NCBI RefSeq assembly: GCF_047675955.1
Contig: NC_132929.1
Coordinates: 34,712,421-34,776,420, forward strand
DNA from: Chlorocebus sabaeus
Taxonomy: Eukaryota; Chordata; Mammalia; Primates; Cercopithecidae
DNA length: 64,000 nucleotides
Direction of reading: 5' to 3'
Of this stretch, positions 38,400 to 51,428 are shown piece by piece. The translations under genes and the position numbers were made by a program. Every line of letters begins with the position of its first letter. The stretch's first letter is position 1. The notes beneath the pieces are model-generated. The model did not search any database, had not been told where the DNA came from, and worked only from the letters and a program-made list of their open reading frames with translations.

Positions 38400-38688
38400 T
38401 TTTTTTTTGAGATGAAGTCTCGCTCTGTCGCCCAGGCTGGAGTGCAACAGCGCCATCCCAGCTCACTGCAACCTCCGCCCCCCTGGTTCGAGTGATTCTC
38501 ATGCCTCAGCCTCCCAAGTAGCTGGGATTACAGATGCGTGCCACTGCACCTGGCTAATTTTTGTATTTTTAGTAGAGACAAGTTTCACCAGTTGGCCAGG
38601 CTGGTCTCAAACTCCTGACCTCAGGTGATATGCCCACCTTAGCCTCCCAAAATGCTGGGATTATAGGCGTGAGCCACTCAGCCCGGTC
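38400..38688 (-). mobile_element. Alu at the edge of an L1
   Basis: Begins with the T-run after gccgtgtgg; ends near gcccggtcc. Confidence 0.92.
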
Positions 38689-38715
38689 CCTCTTAATTAT
38701 ACAAGGGTATTTTGG

Positions 38716-38850
38716 GGCTGGGCATGGTAGCTCATGCCTGTAATCCCAGCACTTTGGGGAGGCTAAGGCAGGAGGACTGCTTGAGCCCAAGAGTTCAAGA
38801 TCAGCCTGGGCAACCAAGGGAGACTTTATCTCTTAAAAAAAAAAAAAAAT
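38716..38850 (+). mobile_element. Alu, left monomer
   Basis: About 130 bp with its own A tail, 28 bp from an opposite-strand Alu. Confidence 0.88.
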
Positions 38851-38869
38851 TAAAAAAAATAATGATCTA

Positions 38870-39090
38870 AGCCAAACTTCCTCAACTGACTGCGCCCTAT
38901 AGGGGGAACATCAGTCAATGTCTGGATACACTTTTGGATGTCACAACTCAGAGGAAGGTACACTACTGGCATCTAGTGGGTGGAGGCCAAGAAGGCTGCT
39001 AAACATCCCACGATAGACAGGAAAGACTCGGCAGCAAAGAATCTTCCAGCCTAAAATGTCAGTGTCTGAGGCTGAGAAACTCTCTTCTAA
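38870..39090 (-). mobile_element. MER20 (hAT-Charlie), reverse orientation
   Basis: The reverse complement of the MER20 words is visible: ctactggcatctagtgggt, aggctgctaaacatccc; ends in gaggctgagaaact. Confidence 0.8.
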
Positions 39091-39628
39091 GCTAGTGTTA
39101 CCGATCTGTTTAAGGAAGTCTCATAACTAACATCTCAGTTGTTTGTCAGCAAATGGATGGTGCTATGGTGATGCAAAAGCTTTACAAATATATTTTCTCA
39201 ACTTCCTAAATATTTCTCTCACGTAGTCCTGCTTACACTATAGGTGTACTGACGTCTTCAATTCAGAGAAGAAAGAGGATGAACCTTGTTCCTAGTCTAA
39301 CTCACCTCCAAAATTATTAGGAAACTCAAATGTGGGGGACTGAGTTTCTGAGGCTTTATTATACGAAATGATAGCCCTTTTTTAAAACCTCTAAATGGTG
39401 AGTCAGCTGTCCTAATCTCATAGCACAAGAAACAACAGCCCTAAATAAGAACTGTCTCACGAGAAATACTAGATTCCAAAGACAGTAATTAACCTCTTCT
39501 TCAGTCTACTAGTTCTTTGTTATATACAATCTGAATTAAAACAGACAAACAAAAAAAAACCCATTATATCCAGCCCCTGCATAATATATCAGGAAGATGT
39601 AACTGTTTCTGACTGAAATGCTCAATTT

Positions 39629-39908
39629 GGCCCGGTGTGGTCACTCAAGATGATGATCCCTACACTTTGGGAGGTTGAGGTGGGAGGATCATTTGAGAGC
39701 AGCCGGGGCAACATAGCGAGACCCTGTCTTTACGAAAAGTAAAAAGTCATCTGGGCGTGGTGACGCATGCCTGCAGTACTAACTACATGGAGACTGAGGT
39801 GGGAGAAAATGGCTTGAGTCCAGGAGTTCAAGGATGCAGTGAGTTATGATTGCACAACTGCACTCCTGAGTAATGGAGCAAGACCTTTCCTCTAAATAAA
39901 TCAATAAA
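39629..39908 (+). mobile_element. Alu (old, diverged)
   Basis: Begins ggcccggtgtggtcactc; many substitutions; AT-rich tail. Confidence 0.8.
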
Positions 39909-40718
39909 ACACTAAATTTGGCTTGCTTCTTTTTTGTTTCCCTATTCCTTAAAGGAAATTAAATAGATGTTGAAATATGGTGGAACGCCACAGAATCATT
40001 AGAGAAGTTAGAGTGATGTCACATTTTAGGGGTACTACATTTTATCCTTTTACAAACAACACAAAATAAGAACAATTTAAGTACCGGTCCTGCCAAATAC
40101 ATGTTAAGGGATATATAAAAACAAGTTTAAATTTATACATGGATTGTACAAGATTTTTGAGGTTAAATATTTTAAGCTTATTGTCTTAAGTGGGTTAAAT
40201 ATTTTCCTGAAATTGTCTTCATACTGTTAATTTGTTCAGTCAAGTTAAACCTCCACCCTTCCTGTAGCATAATTATCAAGAATTCCTGAACTTATGTGTT
40301 ACACTAAACAGACAGCCTAATGAATAGTTATGGCTATTGATTTATTCTACAAGAAATAACAGTAAAAGAATTGTTACTACAATGCAATAATAAAAAGACA
40401 AAACACCCGATTAAAAAATTGCAAAGGGCCTAACAGACATTTCTCCAAAGAGGAAATACAAATAGCTAATAGGCACAGGAAAAAATCCTCAATATAATTT
40501 GCAGTCTGGGAAATGCAAATCAAAACCACCACGAAATACCACTCCACACTCACTAGGATGGTTAGAAAATAACTTATGTTGGCAAGGATTTAGATAAATT
40601 GGAAGCCTCAAATACTGCTAGTGGTATAAAATGTAAAATGGTGCAGTCACTTCAGAAAACAATCAGGTAGTTCCTCGCAAAGGTTAAATGCAGAATTACC
40701 ACATGACCAAGCAATTGT

Positions 40719-41319
40719 GCTTTTTTTTTTTTTTTTTTGGGGGGGGCTGGAATGCAGTGGCACGATCTCGGCTCACCGCAGGCTCCGCCTCCCGGGTTCA
40801 CGCCATTCTCCTGCCTCAGTCTCCCGAGTAGCTGGGACTACAGGCGCCCGCCAACACACCCGGCTAATTTTTTGCATTTTGAGTAGAGACGGGATTTCCT
40901 TTTTTTTTTTTTTTTTTTTTTGAGACGGAGTCTCGCTCTGTCGCCCAGGCTGGAGTGCAGTGGCCGGATCTCAGCTCACTGCAAGCTCCGCCTCCCGGGT
41001 TCACGCCATTCTCCTGCCTCAGCCTCCTGAGTAGCTGGGACTACAGGTGCCCGCCACCTCGCCCGGCTAGTTTTTTGTATTTTTTAGCAGAGACGGGGTT
41101 TCACCGTGTTAGCCAGGATGGTCTCGATCTCCTGACCTCGTGATCCGCCCGTCTTGGCCTCCCAAAGTGCTGGGATTACAGGCTTGAGCCACCGCGCCCG
41201 GCCTAGAGACGGGATTTCACCATGTTAGCCAAGATCATCTCGATCTCCTGACCTCGTGGTCCGCCCGCCTGGGCCTCCCAAAGTGCTGGGATTACAGGTG
41301 TGAGCCACCGTGCCCGGCC
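40719..41319 (-). mobile_element. Alu split by a younger Alu
   Basis: Outer pieces 40719-40898 and 41219-41319; together they form one copy inside an L1. Confidence 0.93.
40899..41203 (-). mobile_element. Young nested Alu, AluYR-like
   Basis: Full length with a long T-run and the agtggccggatctcagc diagnostic; exact 15-bp duplications tagagacgggatttc at 40884-40898 and 41204-41218. Confidence 0.95.
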
Positions 41320-41875
41320 GCAACTGCACTTTTAAGCATACACCCAAAATAAATGAAATATGACCACATAGAAACTTGTACACAGATTTTCATAGCAGCA
41401 TTATTCATAATGGCCAAGAAGTGGAAACAACTGACATTTATCAACTGATGAATGAATAAGTAAACTGTGCTATATCCATACAATGGATTACTATTCTGCA
41501 ATTAACAGGAAGGAGGTGTTTAAGTGCAACATCATGGATGAATCTTATGTTCAGCGAGAGAAGCCAGCCACAGAGGACACATACATGATTCCATTGCTAT
41601 GAAAAGCCCAGCATAAGCAAATCTATAGACGGAAGGTAGATAAGTGACTGGCTCGGCCCGGAGGCAAGGGGAAAATTGGGGGTTGACAACAAAGGAAAGC
41701 ATGACTTCTTTTCAGGGTAAGAAAATGTCCTAAAGTTAACTGTGGTGATAGCTGCACAACTCTGTGAATATGTTAAAAGCCACTGACTCATACACTTGAA
41801 GGGGGTGAATTGTATAGATTTGAAATATAGCTCAATAAACCTGTTTTAAAAAAGGCCAGAGTCACTAGTTCATTA

Positions 41876-42082
<207 letters not shown>

Positions 42083-42172
42083 TCAAAAGACTACAATTTA
42101 TAGCATTCAAACACTGAGCTGACCTCTCAGATGACATAATGCTAATTTTAAAATATTGAAATACAGCAATTA

Positions 42173-42478
42173 GGCCAGGCACGGTGGCTCACACCTGTAA
42201 TCCCAGCACTTTGGGAGGCCAAGGAGGGTGTATCACCTGAGGTCAGGAGTTCAAGACCAGCCTGGCCAACATGGTGAAACGCTATCTCTACTGAAAATAC
42301 AAAAATTAGCCGGGCATGGTGGTGTGCACCTGTAGTCTCAGCTACTCGGGAGGCTGAGGCAGGAAAATCACCTGAACCCGGGAGGCAGACGCTGCAGTGA
42401 GCCGAGATCACACCATTGCACTCCAGCCTGTATGACAGAGTGAGACTCTATCTCAAAAAATAAATAAATAAATAAAAT
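42173..42478 (+). mobile_element. Alu with (AAAT)n tail
   Basis: Full-length copy about 200 bp upstream of the exon at 41877-41975 in transcript order. Confidence 0.93.
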
Positions 42479-42645
42479 ATAGTCATTAAACAACAGGGTA
42501 TTACATATCTGTTTCAAAGAATAACAGTAACAGAAAGACCCATCTAACTATCACCTAGAGTATGAACAAAAATATTGGTTTATCAGAAGGCTAAAGGAAA
42601 GAACTTTTAACTTTTGAATTAAATGATGCTAGAGCTTCCTTCTTG

Positions 42646-42680
42646 TCTTTCTCTATCTTTCTCTCTCTCTCTCTCTTTCT
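42646..42680. repeat. (CT)n microsatellite
   Basis: CT-rich run directly before a minus-strand Alu; possibly part of the Alu tail region. Confidence 0.85.
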
Positions 42681-42681
42681 T

Positions 42682-42923
42682 TTGAGAGAGAGTCTCGCTT
42701 TGTCATCTAGGCTGGAGTGCAGTGGCACAATCTGGGCTCACTGCAACCTCTGCCTCATGGGTTCGAGAGATTCTCCTGCCTCAGTCTCTCGAGTAGCTGG
42801 GATTACAGGTGTGTGCCATCATGCCTGGCTAATTTTTTGTATTTTTTAGTAGAGATAGAGTTTCGCTGTGTTGGCCAGACTGGTCTTGAACTCCTGGCCT
42901 CAGGTGATCCACCACGCCTGGCC
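42682..42923 (-). mobile_element. Alu with internal deletion
   Basis: The conserved cctcccaaagtgctgggatt block is missing between gtgatccac and cacgcctggcc. Confidence 0.88.
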
Positions 42924-43639
42924 CATCCTGGTTTCTTAATAGTAAAAATCTAGCAACCTCTTTTGAAAAAATGGACGTAAAGAACTATTAGGTTAATATT
43001 CTCACACATGAGGATTTTCATACCAGAGGGTGCCCATGCCCCACACCTTGGGGTTGCTGTTTTAGTAGGCCTGCTGGGTCTAGGGTGGAGCACGGACATG
43101 TGCCTTATGAAAACCCACCACTTGCTGGGAAACACGGTGTTCTGGATGCCAACAGATCCTGAACACTTGCTTCAGATCATCCACTCTGGGAAGTTAAATT
43201 GGGCCTGGGCTGCGTGCTACGCAAGTTGGCTGAACACAGACACTTGGAAACATGGTATTTGAGGCAAATTAGACATAAAAAGTAAAGTCTCTCTCTTTTG
43301 AAGACGGAATGTCAGGATTGTGCTGCAGTAGGAAGGTAACTCCTCGTGCTCCCTGTTTGGTACATCTGGGGTTATCTGTGCTGACAATGGGGCTAACACA
43401 CTCAGCAAAATGAGCCTTCAGGAGCTACGGAGCTGAAAACGCCATCAGAAGCATCCTCATTCCGATGTCACGCAGGTTCCCGACAGCCGTCTCCCCAGTA
43501 AGGCTCTCACAGAAACCACCACGTCCAAGTAAGCCTCATACTTGCAGATGTCTGCGGTGGGCCAGTCACACACAGTCCCTATTGCAACATGGTAGGGTCA
43601 CCAAAAAAGGACAATGGGCTCACACAGGCAGCACAGTGG

Positions 43640-43815
43640 TTAGGAGCCTCTGGCACTGCATTCCTGCTGTGCCACTGGCCCTGCCATGATGCAACTTCTC
43701 TGTGTCTCTCAGTTTCCTCTTGTGTAAAAACGGGAATGGTGGCATAAATTCTTTTTTTCTAGATGAGTACTTTCTATGGAAAGCACTTAGTTCGTAGCAT
43801 GAGCGAAGTAAAGCT
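43640..43815 (-). mobile_element. MIR-like SINE, reverse
   Basis: ctctcagtttcctcttgtgt and aaaacgggaatggtggcat are reverse-strand MIR words. Confidence 0.6.
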
Positions 43816-44216
43816 GTTATTATTCTCATCCATTCCCAGCTACAATATGTAAACCAGGAAAGGAGAATAGAGAAGGAAACAGATTTTTCACAGTATGGGG
43901 GTTCTCAGGAGCACTGTGATGTGCCTGGGCCTGGAGGGGTGAGTTGAATCCACGAGGTGCAGAGGACAAGGCAGAGGGCTGTGAAAGCAAAGGCACAAGG
44001 ATAGGAAAGGCCAGTGGCGGGGTGCTGTGGGACAGGAGGAGGGGTACAGATGAAGCTCAAACTGGGGGTGCAGCCTTGGCTGATGGGAAGGATGAGGTCA
44101 CAATGGGAGCGGTGTTTGAGTCTCCAGTTTGATGGGTCTTACAGAGCCAAGAGCCAGAAATGTTGATTCCTCTAAGATTATTAACTTTTAAAAAGCCTCT
44201 ATGCGCAAAGAGTTAA

Positions 44217-44338
44217 GCCGGGTGCAGTGGCTCACACTTGTAATCCCAGCACTTTGGGAGGCTGAGATGGTGGATCATGAGGTCAGAAGTTCGAGATCAG
44301 CCTGGCCAACACAGTGAAACCCCGTCTGTACTAAATAT
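44217..44338 (+). mobile_element. Alu, truncated
   Basis: Head half only, ending gtctgtactaaat before a GA repeat. Confidence 0.88.
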
Positions 44339-44361
44339 CCACCTTTGCCCATATAAATCAG

Positions 44362-44401
44362 ACAGAGACAGAGAGAGACAGAGAGAGAAAGAGAGAAAGA
44401 A
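44362..44401. repeat. (GA)n microsatellite
   Basis: Purine run of gagaca and gagaaa units following a truncated Alu. Confidence 0.85.
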
Positions 44402-46040
44402 ATACGTCAATTAAAAAGGTAATTAAATTAAAAATAATTAATTTTCCTTTCTCTCATCCTCCAAATCTAAAACTCGCCACTGGCCTTTTCTCTAGTGAGA
44501 AAAATGCATGGAGCTGTTCATTTAAAGGTTCTGCTCATTTCAAAGTACTTTTCATAAATACTGGCTTCACGCCAGGCTTTCGAGGCAGGAATGCATCACC
44601 CATTAATTCACGCAGAAACGTTTCTTTCCCATGAATCACATAGGAAGGAATATTCCTCATGTTAAAACATTGTTTCATTCATTACAGCTTCCACCATCAG
44701 GAAATTTTCTTGTAGAAATCAGTCTAGCAAGTCCTGTAATGTTTAAAATTTGGGGTCACCAAAGGGACACGAGTTGATTTTTGCATATTCCTGGAGCACT
44801 ATCACCTCCTCAGCAGTCACCGGCCAGACAGTGCCCGGTTGTTCCCTAGGCTATGCCAACTCTGTCTTGCAGAGACAGTCTTTTTCCAAGACTGTCCCTG
44901 GCCGTTTACTCAAATTGATCAGGGCTAGAGAACTCTGCAAGGCAGCAATTCAGAATCCAGGGCAAGCAACCTTGCCAGAACCCAAACAAAAACACATTTG
45001 CAACAGGAAAAGAAAAACCCCGTACCCCATAAACTTGTGGGATGAGTAACCCTCTTCACCAGGAGCTTCAGCTGGGTGTGTAATCCTGGCCAGTGAAGCA
45101 CACTGCCCTTTCACGGACCCCAATGCTCCTGACTCACTGATGGAGTGAAACCATCTGTTACACAATAAACCCAAACCGGGATTAAGGGTAGAATCCCAGA
45201 AAGCGATCTTACTGGAATTATAAATCAATGTTCGACCGACTAGTACCTTGAACTTCTTAAAATCAGTTTATCTGAATGCATGTCATAAAATTTTTTGCTG
45301 CAATTCAAAGAAGGGGAATCATTAAAAAAAAAGAAAAGAGAAAATACCATCCTCATCCTATGATGATTTACTGAATAAAATGTACCACTCATTTAATTTC
45401 TCCATTTTCTGATATTCCAATGAATCAAGGTGGATTTTTACAAGAAGGTAGCATCAGGGTTGGTGAACTTCCAAGCAGCTATCACAAAATTTCTATTTTA
45501 GAGGTGCTTTCAGCAGAACTATCTACATGGGGTAGAGGATGGTGTGCTGGGGAGGTACTGCATTTGTAGGGCAAGTGAGATGTTTTCATTTAAGAGTATT
45601 TGCTGGGAAGGACAGGTGGATAGAGGTTGAAATGGGGGAAGGTGGGCTAAGACCCCCTTTGGCAATACCTCTGCTTCCAAGACTCTCATAATTTATTTCT
45701 AACGTTGACTAAAGATTCGATTGGAGTAATCATATTGGAGTATTGATTTAATATCACTGTTCTATTGTGTGTGTGTACATGTGGATGTATGCGTGGGTGG
45801 GATGTGCACGTGTGGATATGTGTGAGAGGTGAGTGTAAAAGTGTCAGAGACAGACGCAGACTGACAGCCACTGTCCGGAAGCCTTCATTCTGTCAGACGG
45901 AAGGAGATCCTATTCTAGATGAACCCTCTTAGAAGGAAGGAACTGAGGGCTAAGGAGATGAAGAGTCTTGCTCTAACGACTTAGTGATAGGTCAGCACCA
46001 GGACACAGGTCTTGCAAATCCCAGTCTAGTTGTTTGCTCT
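44402..46040. other. MYO1E intron, nothing recognised
   Basis: Unique sequence with a TG-rich stretch at about 45766-45830. Confidence 0.55.
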
Positions 46041-46044
46041 AGAT

Positions 46045-46540
46045 CAGTGATTCTCCAAGTGCAGTGCCTGGGCCATCATCACCAGCACCACCTGCAAGAT
46101 TTTTTTTTTTTTTTTTTGAGACGGAGTCTTGCTCTGTCGCCCGGGCTGGAGTGCAGTGGCCGGATCTCAGCTCACTGCAAGCTCCGCCTCCTGGGTTTAC
46201 GCCATTCTCCTGCCTCAGCCTCCTAAGTGACTGGGACTACAGGCGCCCGCGGCCACCACGCCCGGCTAATTTTTTGTATTTTTTAGTAAAGACAGGGTTT
46301 CACCGCGTTAGCCAGGTTGGTCTCGATCTCCTGACCTCGTGATCCGCCCGTCTCAGCCTCCCAAAGTGCTGGGATTACAGGCTTGAGCCACCACGCCCGG
46401 CCCACCCGCAAGATTTTTAAGATGTACATGCACGGGCCCCACTTCAGACTCACAGCATCAGAAACTCGGGATGGAGCCCAGCAATCTCAGCTTTAACAAG
46501 GCTTCCTGAGGATTCTGAGGCAGGCTCAAGTTTGGGAACC
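46045..46540 (-). mobile_element. MER5A-like remnant interrupted by a young Alu
   Basis: 46045-46099 (gtgattctccaagtgcag...) and 46403-46540 (agcatcagaaactcggg... tttgggaacca) are one element split by the Alu at 46100-46402. Confidence 0.75.
46100..46402 (-). mobile_element. Young Alu, AluYR-like, in a MER5A
   Basis: agtggccggatctcagc diagnostic; near-exact duplications cac[ct][tc]gcaagattttt at 46089 and 46403. Confidence 0.94.
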
Positions 46541-46572
46541 AACGTAAGAGGGCAAAACAAGATGTTTTCTAT

Positions 46573-46592
46573 TTGATTGATTGATTGATTGA
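46573..46592. repeat. (TTGA)n microsatellite
   Basis: About five ttga units at the edge of a short Alu fragment. Confidence 0.85.
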
Positions 46593-46680
46593 CTTGGGGT
46601 CTCACTCTATCACCAGGGCTGGAGTGTAGTGGCTCAATCATGGCTCACTGCAGCCTAAAACTCCTGGGTGTAAGCATATT
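46592..46680 (-). mobile_element. Alu fragment
   Basis: ggggtctcactctatcacc through aactcctgggtgtaagc only. Confidence 0.75.
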
Positions 46681-46947
46681 ACATTTTTAGACGGGAAGAG
46701 ATGACAATGCTGCTACCCTCTTAGTCTGAAAGGAGAAACTGAACTACATATTTTACAAAAGCAGAGGCCAAACTAAGTACATCCAAGAGAAGGGATCAGA
46801 TGGGGAACGCTTACATTTCATGTCCCAGAGAAACTGTTGAGGGAACTGAGAGGGATTAACCTGTAGAAGAGAAGATTCAAAGGAAACACGATGGTCACCT
46901 CGAACTAACAGAAAAGCTGTCCAGTGGCAAAGTGACGAGAATGATTT

Positions 46948-47250
46948 TTTTCTTTTTTTTTAATTTTGAGATGGAGTCTCGCTCTGTCACCCAGGCTGGA
47001 GTGCAGTGGTGCGATCTTGGCTCACTGCAAGCTCCACCTCCAGGATTCATGCCATTCTCCTGCCTCAGCCTCCCGAGTAGCTGGGACTACAGGCACCCGC
47101 CACCAAGCCCAGCTAATTTCTTTTTGTATTTTTAGTAGAGATGGGTTTCACCATGTTACCCAGCATGGTCTCAATCTCCTGACCTTGCGATCCGCCTGCC
47201 TCGGCCTCCCAAAGTGCTGGGATTACGGGTATGAACCACTGCGCCCGGCC
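46948..47250 (-). mobile_element. Alu
   Basis: Flanked by gagaatgatt at 46937 and 47251. Confidence 0.94.
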
Positions 47251-47462
47251 GAGAATGATTCTTATGGCATGTTTTCAAAGTGAACTAGAGAAGGACTGTA
47301 CAGCCTCCTAAAGTAAGAATTGACCAAAGAAGAGTTGGTCACTTTAGAAAGTATGAGCTCCTCATCAGGGCCTGAATATCATTAATGGACAATATTATAG
47401 AAGGAATCTGACTACATTAAATTGAAAAATTTCAGAGATTGAATGGAAAAGATGCCTTAAAG

Positions 47463-47763
47463 GGCCAGGAGTGGGGGCTCACGCCTGTAATCCCAGTACT
47501 TTGGGAGGCTGAGGCGGGTGGCTCATGAGGTCAGGAGTTCAAGACCAGCCTGGTCAAGATGGTGAAACCCCATCTCTACTAAAAATACAAAAAGTAGCCG
47601 GGCGTAGTGGTGGCACCTGTAATCCCAGCTACTCAAGAGGCTGAGGCGGGAGAATCGCTTGAACCCGGGAGGCAGAGGTTGCAGTGAGCCAAGATCATGA
47701 CACTGCACTCCAGTCTGGGTGACACGACAAGACTCTGACTCAAAAAAAAAAAAAAAAAAAAAA
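47463..47763 (+). mobile_element. Alu with a pure A tail
   Basis: Full length; ccttaa flanks both sides. Confidence 0.94.
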
Positions 47764-49038
47764 TCCTTAAGAATATGCATCTATGGATGAGATTATTCAG
47801 AAACGTTGTGGATTAAAAAGATGGCAGCTCCTACATCCACGCAGCCTGGCTTCTTCAGAGGAGAGAAAAGACTTAGACTGCACCCTGAAGTATTCAGTAT
47901 TAAATAAAATGAACTTTCAGAGAGTAAATGTTTGACCTACGTGTTTTTCTTACTATGGATCTGTTTCTTCCTCTAAAGGATCAGGTATCATCTGTCTGCC
48001 ATGGTTTAGGATCTTGCTGGCAGGATGGAAAATGGCCACACCTATCCCTCGCAGGAGGGAATTGGCAGCTAGGAATTTTAGTCCTGGTCTTCCTGTGGAA
48101 CTTAAACCTGGAGATCTTCACTCGACACCTAAAAGAGCCTATCTTCTTTTCTCCAAGAGAGAAGACAAGAGGTAGCAATTCCGGTAGGCTCCCATCCTGG
48201 GACTGATATTAGGTGACAATGGCTGGGGTCCTCTCTGTAGTTTAAGCGTCTTCCCAGCCCTCCTTCCCACGCTTCTGTGGACAGTGGGATCAGGCCTCTG
48301 AACAATGTGTGTCTGGGTCCCCCAGTGGGCCACAAAAGTCACACCCTCTAGCCTCCTATTCAATGCCGCCATTTCCTCCTGCCCAGGCCACTTCCCTAAA
48401 TGCTAGTTGTGGGAGGAACAGTGACGTGGGCTTCCTTGGAAGTCAGGGCAGAAAAGGCTCGCTGAATTCTTGTGCTCCAGATTTCCCTTTGACATCTTCC
48501 CTTTGACATCTTTCCTCCCAGAGTCGTTCTGCCCATCAGCACGGTGCTTAGGGGGAATGCCAGAGCCTCCAGCGTGTCCCGGTGTCTTCATGAGGCATAG
48601 CAAATGCTGGACTGTATTTCTACCAGGTCTTCCGCCCTTCACTTTCCACCCCAAGCTAAGCATTCTAGGCCACATCCTGTGGGTCCGATCAGGGACTGGG
48701 TGTGCTAAGAATGTCTACACAGAACCTCAAACTCATTTTAAAATCATTGTGACTCTGCGGTATGAGGTTATGTTTTGTTTTTTTTCCATCTGCCCCCAGA
48801 CTAGCCAAGATCAACACTACAAACTGCTAATTCTGAAATGAATGGCACTGCTAACATTTTAGGAAATGACACAGAGGAGAAACAGTATATAGCCTTTGTC
48901 CTGAAAAAGTTAAGACGCAAGAGCATGACAAAGACATGTGCGGGCAACTGACACTGCTCCTGCCTGTGACGGAGGACAGCTCACCTGGAGCAGAGGGAAA
49001 AAGGTCCTGGCCCCACCTAACCTGGTTTCCCCCTATAC
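47764..49038. other. MYO1E intron, nothing recognised
   Basis: Intron directly downstream of the exon at 49039-49145; no repeat recognised. Confidence 0.6.
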
Positions 49039-49145
49039 CTGCTTTCCTCCCAGTCTTTGGGCTTCTTGGTTTCATTTGGCTTGATGCAGCGAATGTAGTG
49101 AGGCGTACATTTCATCAGGGTGCTCACGAGGTCATTGGCTTGTTT
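49039..49145 (-). CDS. MYO1E: MYO1E exon, motor core (about residues 567-602)
   Basis: 107 bp, entering in phase 0 and leaving AG of a split Arg codon. It encodes KQANDLVSTLMKCTP and then HYIRCIKPNETKKP. PHYIRCIKPN is a hallmark of the myosin motor, running into the SH1-SH2 helix region. Acceptor tttctag, donor gtatag. Confidence 0.97.
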
Positions 49146-50560
49146 CTAGAAAGGAAGAGCAGTATCAGCATCACGGAACTTTCTCTACAGAAGACCAAAT
49201 TTCAAAGGAGGCTTGTAAAACTCTATTGTAGAAATATATAGCTAGGAATTAATCTTCATGACAATCTGCTCATTAAGCTTAAGTCAGGTCTACTAAACTT
49301 TCCGAAAGCTTTGCCGACTTTTATGATGATTTTAGCACTCCTAAATGGGTTTGAAATTCAAACTTCAAAAGCAACTAGGCATTTTTAGTACAGTTAATAA
49401 AACAGAACAACAACAAAAAGCAAAAATCCCAATAAATCTTCACATACGACATGATTTTCAAGTGGTACAGTAAAGCATGTCAGTTAACAAACTAAGTTCA
49501 TTTTAGACTGATAGAGGGCCTTTGAAGATATATTGTTCTCATTAACTTTTTGCCCCCAAAATTATTTGTAAGGATAAATCATCAAATCCCCTACATTCTC
49601 TTTTCTGGCAATCCAACTAATGAAGAAACACTTTGCTAAAGTGATGAAAATTCACAGTTAAAGAATTGGAGATTCATAAAAATTTGAGAATTTATAAACT
49701 TTTGTTATGCCATTTCATTCAGTTTCTTCCTCAATATGTCCACTTAAAAACCTGCGGAGTCTGAACACTTTATCTGTGGCTGATATCTCACTTCTTCGCA
49801 AATCTAGAATATTCCATATAAAACCATCTATTAATGCCTCTGCGCTGGGTACCCAAAGTATAAATGGATTCAAGCAGAAAAAGCCACATAAAGCAGAAAT
49901 TGCTTACGAAGTACTTTGAACCCTGAGAATCTCAACCTTTGTTTGAAGAAACAGGAGTAGAGCTCACATCAGCATTCCCACCCCACAGCTGAGCACGCCC
50001 TGTGGGTCCAAGGATGTGGCACACATGCGAACTCCACTTCCAAGCAAAGCAGCATGAAGAGAGAAAACCTCTAAAAGAATAAAAGCCAAAAGGGACCTCC
50101 AAAGCCAGAAAACCATTACAAAGTCAGCAGAAGGGATTTGCTTGCAAGAGACAACCCTCTCTCAATTAGGACTTTTCTGTTTTCATGGGTTTGGGAAATC
50201 TGAAACCCTTGAGAAAAACTATTAAGTATATTCAAAACAAGATATTCATTGGTGAATGAAGTTCTCTGTTTAGATGTGCAGGAAATAGCATTCTTTGCGA
50301 TGCTTGAAATTGAGGACAGACAGGGCTGCAGAGGTTGCATGATCAAAGCAAAGTCCTATAATGAAAAAGTAAATTGTCTCTTATGTTCTTTGATGATGTA
50401 GACTGCACTTGACAACAAATTTGATGATTTTTCCAACACATCAGGTGGAGCGAGAGAGGGACTGCAGAGTTGAATATAACACAGCTTTTTTTTCTTAAAG
50501 TCCCCAAATTTTTAATTTTTTAAAGTTTATTTTAGATTTTAGTTTTGTCTTTAATTACAA
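49146..50560. other. MYO1E intron, nothing recognised
   Basis: AT-rich unique sequence, unusually free of SINEs for this gene. Confidence 0.6.
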
Positions 50561-50561
50561 C

Positions 50562-50866
50562 TTTTTTTTTTTTTTTTTTTTTTTGAGACAGAGTCTTACT
50601 CTGTGGCCCAGGTTGGAGTGCAGTGGTGTGGTCTCAGCTTATTGCAACCTCCACCTCCCAGGTCCAAGCGATTATCCTGCCTCAGCCTCCTGGGTAGCTG
50701 GGACTACAGGCACATGCCACCAGGCCCAGCTAATTTTTGTAATTTTAGTAGAGACGGGGTTTCACCATGTTGGTCAGGCTGGTCTTGAACTCCTGACCTC
50801 AGGTGATCCACCTGCCTCGGCCTCCCAAAGTGCTGGGATTACAGGCGTGAGTCACTGCGCCTGGCC
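50562..50866 (-). mobile_element. Alu
   Basis: Long T-run; tacaactt repeated at both ends. Confidence 0.94.
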
Positions 50867-51014
50867 TACAACTTATAATTTCCAAGCATAACTTGGCAAA
50901 CTCTTTTGTCCTAAGTATTTAACAGCATTCCTTCTTTCTCACCTCAGCATAAGAAAACATACAGAGGCAAGTGTGACTTAAGTTTATAAGTCACTTGCCA
51001 TAGTCCTCTCCAGC

Positions 51015-51260
51015 TAAAATAGTGACAGATAACATTTACTGAGTTTGCAGCATGGATTAGATACATGGATTATCTCATTTATGCCTCACAACAACCTGAA
51101 GAGGTAGCTACTATTTAATATTATTCCTGTTTTTAAATGAGAAAGCTGGGCCTTAAAGAAACAAAGTATTGCTCAAGATGACACAATCTGCACACAAGAG
51201 AAGCAAAGCTTGAACCGACATCCACAGGCTACCAAGCCTGTTCTTTGGCAACAATGCTAT
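51015..51260 (+). mobile_element. MIR SINE
   Basis: aacatttactgagtttgc, attatctcatttatgcctca, tgagaaagctgggccttaaag, in MIR order and nearly full length. Confidence 0.75.
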
Positions 51261-51428
51261 CCTGCCTTGCTGACAAAGAGATGGGATCTTTTAGTGTGAT
51301 ATAAAAGGAATTAACTGGGTGAGGTAGGGTTAGACAGAAGCCACCAGGCTGTGAATAATTTCAACAAATAGAAATACATCTTAACCATCAAAATTATCCT
51401 GCATTTCAATAGCTATGGGTCAACTTTA

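Larger units (their letters stand above)
40396..41855 (+). mobile_element. L1 3' portion, plus orientation, with nested Alus
   Basis: 40396-40718 and 41320-41855 read as an old L1 (gggaaatgcaaatcaaaacc, attcataatggccaagaagtg, ctgtgaatatgttaaaagcc) ending in an A-rich tail next to a MYO1E donor. The interior Alus are listed separately. Confidence 0.88.
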
